This document shows, one piece after another, positions 1-5,537 of a stretch of 7,749 nucleotides of DNA (its first letter is position 1; each line of letters opens with the position of its first letter). A model generated the notes under the pieces. That model saw only the letters and a list, made by a program, of their open reading frames with translations, made no database searches and was not told where the DNA came from. The stretch comes from Prado023 sp032123675 (GTDB taxonomy: Bacteria > Actinomycetota > Actinomycetes > S36-B12 > CAIYMF01): the NCBI GenBank assembly GCA_032123675.1, contig JAQBEX010000071.1, positions 1 through 7,749 of the forward strand. Reading direction: 5' to 3'. The translations under genes were made by a program, and so were the position numbers.

Positions 1-377
1 AGCGCCATGGCGGCCGTCGTGACCCCGGCGAACGCCAGGTCGGCGAAGGTCCGCCCGGCCAGCACCGCAGATCGGGCCATGGGTAGGGAGCGGAACCGGT
101 CGAACAGGCCTCGGGACAGGTCATCGGCCATCGCGACGCACGTCGTGGCACAGGTGAAGGCCACGGTCTGCACGAAGATGCCACCCATGAGGTAGTCGGT
201 GTAGTCCCCACCACCGGGCACGGCGATCGCTCCGCCGAAGACGAAGGCGAACAGCAGCACGAACATGACCGACTGGATGATCCCGAACACGATGGAGTCC
301 GGCTGGCGACGCAAGCGGGTGAGGTTGCGCCTGGTGATCGTCCGGGTGTCCGACATGGACTGCGCGAGGTCGCTCAT
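1..377 (-). CDS. DrrB-like ABC-2 type exporter permease (N-terminal part, runs off left edge)
   Basis: Membrane subunit of an ABC exporter of the daunorubicin-resistance (DrrB) type, which pairs with the ATPase encoded just upstream to push hydrophobic compounds or lipids out of the cell. The first 125 codons are visible, read by hand from the reverse strand. They begin MSDLAQSMSDTRTITRRNLT, a short cytoplasmic N-terminus. Hydrophobic segments follow at about residues 29-50 and 64-82, and a third starts near 107. The cytoplasmic motif FDRFRSLPMAR at about 92-102 is characteristic of ABC-2/DrrB permeases. The start is well supported: a perfect AGGAGG (385-390, minus strand) sits 7 bases before ATG 377-375, inside the end of the ATPase gene. 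The ATPase stop and this ATG overlap as TGATG, indicating translational coupling. About half of a typical DrrB (roughly 250 residues) should lie beyond the window. The substrate cannot be inferred. Confidence 0.9.
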   Translation of the reverse strand, partial: MSDLAQSMSDTRTITRRNLTRLRRQPDSIVFGIIQSVMFVLLFAFVFGGAIAVPGGGDYTDYLMGGIFVQTVAFTCATTCVAMADDLSRGLFDRFRSLPMARSAVLAGRTFADLAFAGVTTAAMA

Positions 378-1432
378 CAGTGTGCCTCCTGCTGCGAGCC
401 CGGTGGCGGGACGTCCGTCGCGGCTGCGCTCACGGAGCCGCTGGCCCCATCTGGCGGGACAGGTCCCGCGCCCGGCGGGCCATCCGCCTCGGCGTGATGC
501 CCGGTGAGCTGCAGGAAGACGTCGTCGAGGGTGGGGCGGCGCAGGCCGATGTCGAGGATCTCCACGTGCCGATCGTCGAAGGCCCGCACGGCCTCGAGCA
601 GGGTGGCCGCACCTCCCGACACCGGGGCGACGAGCTGGCGGGAATGCTCATCGGCGTCGATCGCCCCCGTGGCCAGGGCCTCCAGGACAGCACGCGCGTC
701 GGCCATCTGCCCGGCTGGCACGGTGACAGCCAACCGCTCCCCACCGACCTCGGCCTTGAGCTGGTCGGACGTCCCCCGGGCGATGACCCGGCCACGGTCA
801 ACAACAGCGATGGTGTCCGCCAGCTTGTCCGCCTCGTCGAGGTACTGGGTGGTCAGCAGGACGGTTGTGCCCTTCGCGACGAGCCCCTCGATGACCTCCC
901 ACAGCCCGATCCGGCTGCGTGGGTCCAAGCCCGTGGTGGGCTCGTCGAGGAAGATGATCGGCGGCCTGGCGACAAGAGCCCCAGCGAGGTCCAGGCGCCG
1001 CCGCATGCCCCCCGAGTAGGTCTTGGCCGGGCGGTCGGCTGCCTCGACGAGGTCGAACTCGGCCAGCAGCTCGGCGGCCCGCAGCCGGGCCTGTGCCATC
1101 GGCAGGTGGTACAGCCGGGCCACCATCTCGAGGTTCTCCCGGCCCGTCAGGTACTCGTCCACTGCGGAGTACTGGCCCGACAGCCCTATCGAGCGGCGCA
1201 CCCCCTGTGGGTCGGCGGCGACGTCGAACCCGTTGACGGTCGCCCGCCCCGCATCGGGTGCCATGAGAGTCGCCAGGATGCGCACCGTGGTGGTCTTGCC
1301 CGCCCCGTTCGGCCCGAGCAGACCCAGGACCGACCCGGCGGGAACGTCGAGATCCACGCCGTCGAGAGCCCGGACCTCTCCCGATCGACTCGGGAACACC
1401 TTGACCAGATTCTCAGCCGTTATCGCACCCAT
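377..1432 (-). CDS. DrrA-like ABC exporter ATP-binding protein
   Basis: Cytoplasmic ATPase of 351 residues that powers the DrrB-like permease encoded directly downstream. Visible motifs are Walker A GPNGAGKTT (40-48), Q-loop Gln87 in LSGQYSAVDE, the signature YSGGMRRRLDLA (139-150; SGG plus M where the consensus often has Q), and Walker B IIFLDEP (159-165) with catalytic Glu164, followed by TTGLDP. The H-loop position carries Gln196 (TTQYLDEAD) instead of His, which is typical of the DrrA subfamily. After the nucleotide-binding domain comes a DUF4162-like accessory region ending in the usual LRRPTLDDVFLQLTG. A Pro/Ala/Gly-rich tail of about 40 residues then appears disordered and is longer than I expect for the family. 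Start ATG 1432 gives the canonical N-terminus (MGAITAENLVKVF); its ribosome-binding site is weak. The reading frame stays open far upstream, antisense to the NCS2 gene, but that part is not protein-like. Drug or lipid export is inferred from the family. Confidence 0.93.
   Translation of the reverse strand: MGAITAENLVKVFPSRSGEVRALDGVDLDVPAGSVLGLLGPNGAGKTTTVRILATLMAPDAGRATVNGFDVAADPQGVRRSIGLSGQYSAVDEYLTGRENLEMVARLYHLPMAQARLRAAELLAEFDLVEAADRPAKTYSGGMRRRLDLAGALVARPPIIFLDEPTTGLDPRSRIGLWEVIEGLVAKGTTVLLTTQYLDEADKLADTIAVVDRGRVIARGTSDQLKAEVGGERLAVTVPAGQMADARAVLEALATGAIDADEHSRQLVAPVSGGAATLLEAVRAFDDRHVEILDIGLRRPTLDDVFLQLTGHHAEADGPPGAGPVPPDGASGSVSAAATDVPPPGSQQEAH
385..390 (-). promoter_or_regulatory. Shine-Dalgarno site for the DrrB-like permease
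   Basis: AGGAGG on the minus strand, 7 bases before the permease ATG. It is embedded in the last codons of the ATPase gene, so coding and ribosome-binding functions share the same bases, and it fixes the permease start. Confidence 0.85.
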
Positions 1433-1567
1433 GCCCCGATCCAAGCGCAGCCGCCCGAGACCCGCATGGCGAGACTCGCAGGTGACATCGATGGAGCCCT
1501 CCACGAATCCACATGGAGCCACTTCCCCTGCGCCATCCCGCTGCGACCGCCCACCGACACGAACGGA
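1433..1567. promoter_or_regulatory. Divergent intergenic region with clustered dyads
   Basis: 135 bases separate the minus-strand exporter operon from the plus-strand NCS2 gene, so promoters for both must lie here or overlap the gene starts. I cannot point to a convincing -35/-10 pair on either strand. The middle of the region holds an inverted repeat TGGAG-CC-CTCCA (1492-1503), a second one TCCA-CA-TGGA (1508-1517), and an 8-base direct repeat ATGGAGCC (1491-1498 and 1513-1520, 22 bases apart, about two helical turns). Such spacing would suit a dimeric repressor, and DrrAB operons are often controlled by TetR or similar regulators, but no regulator gene is visible in the window. This is inference only. 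Confidence 0.35.
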
Positions 1568-2893
1568 ATGGGGCGGACACCGGGGCCCGCATGCGCCGCC
1601 CATACACTCCGCCCCGCGAACCCCAATCCCACGGCGCAGGCCGAGAACCCTGACCTGGCCGCTCCCGCCGCCCACACCGACCTCCCGGCCTGGGACCGAT
1701 GGTTCGAGCTGACCCGGCGCGGGTCGACCCTCGGCACCGAGTTCCGGGGCGGACTGGTCACCTTCTTCACGATGGCCTACACCGTGGTGCTCAACCCGCT
1801 GATCATCGGCACCGCGGCGGACATCAACAGCAACTACATTGGCGGTGGGGACAAGCCCGTTGTCGCCATCGGCCTGGTGGCCGGTGTCACCGCACTGGTT
1901 GCCGGCCTGCTGACCATCACGATGGGCGCAATCGGCCGGTTCCCACTGGCCATCGCAGCAGCACTGGGGCTCAACAGCTTCCTGGCCTACACGATCGCCC
2001 CTCTCATGACGTGACCGCAGGCGATGGACCTGGTGGTGCTGGAGGGCCTGATCATCTTCGCGCTGGTCCTCACCGGGCTGCGGGTCAGGGTCTTCACCGC
2101 GATCCCGGAGCCCCTGAAGTACGCGATCGGCGTCGGCATCGGACTGTTCATCGCCTTGATCGGGCTGGTCGACGCGGGGATCGTGCGCGCCGGGGTTCCG
2201 TTGATCAGCTTCGGCGTCAACGGGGCGCTGCGCGGGTGGCCCACGGTTGCGTTCGTGTTCGGCCTGCTGCTCATGACCGTCCCGGTCGCCAAACGCGTGC
2301 GCGGCGCGATCCTGATCGGGATCCTGGCGAGCGCCGCGCTGGCCCGAGCGCTCGAGTCGGTCCTGGAGATCGGGCCGTTCAACGACGGGAACCCGGACAC
2401 CGCGAACGACCCGGTCGGCTGGGCCCTGAACGCGCCACGCTTCCCGGACACGTGGTTCAGCACCCCCGACCTGAGCATCCTCGGCCAGTTCTCGCTCACA
2501 GGTGCGTTCGCAGCAGTCGGTGTCGTCACCGCGTCGCTGTTCGTCTTCTCGCTGCTGCTCACCGACTTCTTCGACACCATCGGCACCGCAACCGCCCTGG
2601 CCCACGAGGCGGAGCTCACCGACGAGGACGACACCATCCCGCATCTCGAGTCGATCCTGCTCGTCGACGCAGCCGCCACAGCTGTCGGCGGCGCCGCGTC
2701 GGTGTCGAGCAACACCAGCTACATCGAGAGCGCGGCCGACATCGGCGCGGGAATCGTCACCCACACAATCCTGCAGATCGCCACGGGGAAGACCCGCCAG
2801 ATCCCAGGGCTGCTGTGGATCGTCTCGGCGGCGTTCGTGGTGTTCTTCGCCATCGACCCGGTCACGACGCTGCTGGACTCCATCACGGGGTGA
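1568..2893 (+). pseudogene. NCS2-family purine permease (AzgA/AdeP-like), disrupted
   Basis: Encodes a multi-pass proton-coupled purine/nucleobase transporter of the NCS2 family, AzgA/AdeP branch. Family landmarks from the N-terminus, counting from ATG 1568: WFELTRRGSTLGTEFRGG (45-62), VTFFTMAYTVVLNPLII (64-80), GRFPLAIAAALGLNSFLAYTIAP (123-145), LKYAIGVGIGLFIALIG, DFFDTIGTATA, and VSSNTSYIESAA near 378-389. Two lesions are visible. Codon 149 (2012-2014) is TGA in 'APLMT*PQAMDLVVLEG', where homologues I recall have Trp (TGG). After 'SYIESAAD' the sequence jumps to 'IGAGIVTHTILQIATGK', missing about 75 residues that normally lie between these motifs. The frame is the same on both sides of each lesion and codon bias is intact, suggesting recent decay. 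An ATG at 2024, ten bases past the TGA, could restart translation of residues 153-441. The 1568 start is uncertain: no good ribosome-binding site is present, and an in-frame ATG also exists at 1466. Confidence 0.8.
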
Positions 2894-2945
2894 TCGATCT
2901 CCGGCTGACCCATCACGGGTCGATCCACCACGGGCCGATCCATCA
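2881..2945. repeat. Short degenerate tandem repeat over and after the NCS2 stop
   Basis: Two adjacent 15-base units, CATCACGGGTCGATC (2911-2925) and CACCACGGGCCGATC (2926-2940), differ at two positions and are followed by a partial CATCA (2941-2945). A related copy, CATCACGGGGTGATCGATC (2881-2899), spans the end of the NCS2 reading frame and its stop codon. Two small hairpins are possible: ATCAC-GGG-GTGAT (2882-2894), which covers the stop, and GACCC-ATCAC-GGGTC (2907-2921). With no T-run they would make weak terminators at best. Confidence 0.6.
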
Positions 2946-3005
2946 AAGTGTCCGTCTGGGGCGTCCGTCCACGCGACGGGTGCCGCTCGTGCGCTGCTTG
3001 CTGGG

Positions 3006-3629
3006 ATGATCGGTCACGTGATCCGCGAAGCCACGCATGCCGATGCCGGGGCGCTGTACCGGATCTGCCGACTGACCGGCGATGCGGGCGCCGACGCGAC
3101 CCGGTCGCATACCGCCCCGGAGCTGCTCGGCGAGGTCTACGTAGGGCCGTACCTCAACGTGCTGCCCGCAGCCGCACTGGTGGCCCTGGACGACGCCGGC
3201 GAGCCGATCGGATACGCCCTCGGCACCCCGGACAGCGCCGCATTCGCCGATGCCTGCCAGGCCCAGTGGTGGCCGCAGCTGCGGGCGCGATACCCGCTCC
3301 AGGAGCTCGGGGCTGCCCACCGGGACCTGACCCCACACGACCTGGCCCTGCTGGGTCATATCCACCACCCACCCGTTGCGGCCCCCGATCTCGTCGAGCG
3401 GTTCAGTGCCCACCTGCACATCGACCTGCTGCCCCAAGCACAGGGGCGCGGGCTGGGCAGGGCGCTGATGGAGCAGCTGCTCGCTCGATTCCATGCCGCC
3501 GGCGCCACCGGTGTGCATCTGGAAGTCGACCCGCGCAACACGTCGGCGGTGCTGTTCTACGAACACCTGGGGTTCCGGCGATGGGACACCGAGCCGGACG
3601 TGGTGACCCTGGTGCTCCCGTTCACCTGA
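3006..3629 (+). CDS. GNAT-family N-acetyltransferase
   Basis: A 207-residue cytoplasmic acyl-CoA-dependent acetyltransferase of the GNAT superfamily. It starts with VIREATHADAGALYRIC (strand beta1 and helix alpha1). It contains LGEVYVGPYL (41-50) and the acetyl-CoA binding motif A as HLHIDLLPQAQGRGLGRAL (136-154; pyrophosphate-loop pattern Q-x-x-G-x-G). It ends with GVHLEVDPRNTSAVLFYEHLGF (169-190), the usual beta5/alpha4 region with an N-x-x-A-x-x-F-Y signature. The closest type I recall is the actinobacterial GNAT group resembling the HAT-like domain attached to bacterial and human O-GlcNAcase, based on the 'TGDAGADAT...LLGEVYVGPY' pattern. The acceptor substrate is unknown. ATG 3006 is chosen for lack of better evidence: no clear ribosome-binding site is seen, and GTG 3018 would begin the protein at the conserved VIREAT. 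It follows the broken NCS2 gene by 112 bases, and nothing in the sequence links the two functionally. Confidence 0.9.
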   Translation: MIGHVIREATHADAGALYRICRLTGDAGADATRSHTAPELLGEVYVGPYLNVLPAAALVALDDAGEPIGYALGTPDSAAFADACQAQWWPQLRARYPLQELGAAHRDLTPHDLALLGHIHHPPVAAPDLVERFSAHLHIDLLPQAQGRGLGRALMEQLLARFHAAGATGVHLEVDPRNTSAVLFYEHLGFRRWDTEPDVVTLVLPFT

Positions 3630-3772
3630 GCGGTGCTGGCTGTTGCTCCCTGGAGTCGCGAACCTGGATGAATCACTGAAGACGCGGGGCCTGGCGCGGC
3701 GCTGCACCTCGAGTCCGGGGGGTTCTCGTAGACGATGCCCGATCGGGGGTCGCGCCGTTGCCGAACTCGGCG

Positions 3773-3778
3773 CACAAT
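3773..3778 (+). promoter_or_regulatory. Possible -10 element for a leaderless transcript
   Basis: CACAAT matches four of six bases of TATAAT and ends 7 bases before ATG 3786, the distance expected if transcription starts at the ATG itself. No Shine-Dalgarno sequence precedes that ATG, and leaderless mRNAs are common in actinobacteria. A perfect 10-base palindrome, CCCGATCGGG, lies at 3738-3747, upstream of where a -35 would be. There is no recognisable -35, so this is a weak call. Confidence 0.25.
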
Positions 3779-3785
3779 CGTGGGC

Positions 3786-4112
3786 ATGGGCAATTGGGGT
3801 TCCTACTCCTTCCTTGAAGGACCGCTGCTGGCCGTCGTGGCCATCGCGGCGCTCGGCCTGGTGGCCCGATGGGCGAGCCGGAGCGGCACTTCCCTGATCG
3901 AGGCGCCCCCGCGACAGGGCACGGCCGAGGAGTACGGCCTGATGATCCCCGTGGCCAGCCCGCGGACAGAGCGGGAGTCGCGCGACGCCGCTACCCGACT
4001 CGCAGCCGCCGGGGTGAGCTGCCGTGAGGTCGACACGACCGAGGGCCGTCGGGTGATGGTCTGGGCCGACGACGTGGCGCAGGCCCGCGCCGTGCTCGAC
4101 CCACCGCGCTGA
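3786..4112 (+). CDS. Small single-pass membrane protein with DUF2007-like domain
   Basis: A 108-residue protein of unknown function. Residues 1-9 are short and mostly polar, and residues 10-29 (LEGPLLAVVAIAALGLVARW) form one membrane helix followed by Arg/Ser residues. A cytoplasmic C-terminus is therefore likely by the positive-inside rule. A linker (31-48) leads to YGLMIPVASPRTERESRDAATRLAAAGVSCREVDT...RRVMVWADDVAQARAVL (50-104), the alpha/beta pattern of DUF2007-type 'putative signal-transducing' domains: a strand, a helix with ...LAAAGV..., then ...V.V...D...A..vL. Actinobacterial genomes commonly encode such helix-plus-domain proteins as uncharacterised genes. Start ATG 3786 puts the helix at the N-terminus; ATG 3735 in the same frame would add 17 residues without family character. 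It stands alone, 156 bases after the GNAT gene and convergent with the AI-2E transporter gene. The DUF2007 match is by eye and should be treated as tentative. Confidence 0.75.
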   Translation: MGNWGSYSFLEGPLLAVVAIAALGLVARWASRSGTSLIEAPPRQGTAEEYGLMIPVASPRTERESRDAATRLAAAGVSCREVDTTEGRRVMVWADDVAQARAVLDPPR

Positions 4113-4130
4113 GGCTGGGGCCGGGCCTCA
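4110..4130. terminator. Candidate bidirectional terminator hairpin shared by convergent genes
   Basis: TGAGGC (4110-4115) and GCCTCA (4125-4130) form a perfect 6-base inverted repeat with a 9-base loop. The left arm contains the plus-strand stop codon of the small membrane protein gene, and the right arm contains the minus-strand stop of the AI-2E gene. Only 15 bases separate the genes. There is no T-run on either side, so whether it terminates transcription is unproven; actinobacterial terminators often lack one. Confidence 0.45.
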
Positions 4131-5294
4131 GGAGGTCGTGGCCACCGGCCCTGGCCCAGCGCCCGCGGCGTCGCCGGGAGCGGACCCCGGGTCGCCAGGA
4201 GTGGGCCCGACCTCGTCGGGTTCGTCATCGGCCGGCCCCCTGATCACCTGGGCGGCATACCGGACCACCACGTTGACCACCGCCAGGATCGGCACCGCGA
4301 TCACCGCCCCGATCAGTCCGGCGACGGTCGAGCCGGCAGCGACGGCGAGCACGATCGCCAGCGGGTGCAGGGCGACCATCCGACCCTGGATCAAGGGCTG
4401 CAGGACCTGGCCCTCGAGCTGCTGGACGCCGATCACGATCGCCGTCACCAGCAGCGCGCTCGTCAGGCCCTGAGTGGCCAGCGCGATGAGCACGGCGACG
4501 AACCCGGAGACCAGTGCGCCGACGATCGGGATGAACGCGCTGAAGAACACCAGCACCGCGATCGGACCAGCCAGCGGGACACCGACCAGGGCGACACCGA
4601 CACCTATGCCCACTGCGTCGATGGCCGCGATCACGACCGTCCCGCGAGCGTAGGCCGCGAGGGTATGCCACGACAGGCGCCCTGCAGTGTCGACATGGCT
4701 GCGCACGCCGGTCGGGAACAGCGACACAGCCCATGCCCAGATCCGCGGGCCCTCATGGACGAAGAAGATGATGGCGAAGAGGGTGATGCCCGCCCCCGCC
4801 AGGACCTCGATCGCGGTGGAGGCGGCCCCGAACGCTGAGGAGGTCAGTCCGCCACCGTCGCCGGCGACGCTGCCGAGGAACTCCCTGATCCGGGCCCCGA
4901 CGTCCTCCAACGACATCCCGAACGTCTCATCGACCCAGACCCGGACCGTCTCGACGCCCTCGGCGATCGCGGCCGTGAACTCAGAGGCCTGACCCAGCAC
5001 GGACCGCATGACGAAGTACACGAGGACGCCCAGGACGACCGATGCCCCGACCAGGACCAGGGCGGTGGACAGCCCTCGTGGAACTCCCCACGCGCGCAGG
5101 CGACGCTCCGCCGGGGCCAGCAGGGCCGTCGCCAGCAGTGCCACGAAGATCGCGACGAACAGCACCTCGAGGCGGATGACGACCAGGACCCCCGCCACAG
5201 CGACTGCGAGGATGACCAGAATGCGCCAGGACCACGCGGCCGCGGTCTGCAGGCCCTGCGGTACGCGGTCCTGCGTGGTGCGGTCACTGGCCAT
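4128..5294 (-). CDS. AI-2E family transporter (PF01594, formerly UPF0118)
   Basis: An integral membrane protein of 388 residues in the family named after the E. coli autoinducer-2 exporter TqsA. Many members instead act as ion antiporters or have no known substrate, so the function here is open. Membrane segments are at roughly 23-40, 43-60, 74-97, 158-179, 217-239, 243-290 (two helices) and 308-345. The weakly hydrophobic, charged stretch 98-157 between the third and fourth is typical of the family. Family motifs include FSAFIPIVGALVSG (251-264) and QLEGQVLQPLIQGRMVALHP (292-311). The C-terminal 35 residues are a Pro/Gly/Asp/Ala-rich tail. ATG 5294 is preferred over ATG 5303 because AAGGA at 5307-5303 is 8 bases before the former but overlaps the latter. 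The gene is transcribed divergently from the acyl-CoA dehydrogenase and convergently with the small membrane protein gene, so it is probably monocistronic. Confidence 0.92.
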   Translation of the reverse strand: MASDRTTQDRVPQGLQTAAAWSWRILVILAVAVAGVLVVIRLEVLFVAIFVALLATALLAPAERRLRAWGVPRGLSTALVLVGASVVLGVLVYFVMRSVLGQASEFTAAIAEGVETVRVWVDETFGMSLEDVGARIREFLGSVAGDGGGLTSSAFGAASTAIEVLAGAGITLFAIIFFVHEGPRIWAWAVSLFPTGVRSHVDTAGRLSWHTLAAYARGTVVIAAIDAVGIGVGVALVGVPLAGPIAVLVFFSAFIPIVGALVSGFVAVLIALATQGLTSALLVTAIVIGVQQLEGQVLQPLIQGRMVALHPLAIVLAVAAGSTVAGLIGAVIAVPILAVVNVVVRYAAQVIRGPADDEPDEVGPTPGDPGSAPGDAAGAGPGPVATTS

Positions 5295-5302
5295 GGCTGA
5301 CA

Positions 5303-5307
5303 TCCTT
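5303..5307 (-). promoter_or_regulatory. Shine-Dalgarno site deciding the AI-2E transporter start
   Basis: AAGGA on the minus strand. Its last base is the A of the upstream ATG (5303), so it cannot serve that codon; it is 8 bases from ATG 5294, an optimal spacing. The protein therefore most likely starts MASDRTTQ, not MSAMASD. Confidence 0.65.
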
Positions 5308-5436
5308 GCGCAGCCTCGGCCGCTCGGGGCCCAGTTCGGCGCTTCCAGCAGGAGTGTCGCGGACCGCGGCGCCCGTCCTTCGTCGCGGGATCCACCTGAG
5401 CCTGGGGCTGCCCGCTTCGGTAGCCGTGGACCCCCA

Positions 5437-5470
5437 CCGAGCCGGGGCAGCCCATCCGGCCCCGGCTCGG
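5437..5470. promoter_or_regulatory. Perfect 12-bp GC-rich inverted repeat upstream of the acyl-CoA dehydrogenase
   Basis: CCGAGCCGGGGC (5437-5448) and its exact reverse complement GCCCCGGCTCGG (5459-5470) flank a 10-base spacer. The structure lies in the 243-base divergent region between the AI-2E and acyl-CoA dehydrogenase genes, with its right edge 67 bases before ATG 5538. Neither flanking gene ends here, so a gene-end terminator is not expected. An operator, an attenuator or other 5'-leader hairpin are the likelier readings. A weak -10-like CATGAT (5482-5487) just downstream would put the right arm over the -35 position. The function is inferred; the repeat itself is directly visible. Confidence 0.5.
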
Positions 5471-5537
5471 CACATCCTTGGCATGATGCTCACCGATGGC
5501 CCTGTGGCCAGGCGATGAGCCACCAGAAGGGAAACCC

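Noticed and set aside
2012..2014. Genome-wide recoding of TGA as Trp
   Set aside because: The ABC ATPase, GNAT, small membrane protein, AI-2E transporter, dehydrogenase and Hsp20 genes all stop at TGA exactly where their families end, and TGG is used for Trp throughout.
1990..2030. Programmed frameshift at the NCS2 break
   Set aside because: The sequence on both sides of the stop is in the same frame, so no frameshift is needed to join the halves.
1433..2764. Long open frame on the minus strand continuing upstream from the ABC ATPase, antisense to the NCS2 gene
   Set aside because: It lies opposite a recognisable transporter gene, is dominated by Arg/Asp/Gln/Gly as expected from antisense GC-rich codons, and shows no domain. 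The ATPase has a canonical N-terminus at 1432.
1699..3009. 436-codon plus-strand open frame overlapping the NCS2 gene
   Set aside because: Arg/His/Pro-rich out-of-frame shadow of the transporter with no hydrophobic segments or family motif.
5477..5500. TTGGCA as a -35 element for the dehydrogenase
   Set aside because: No acceptable -10 lies 16-18 bases downstream.
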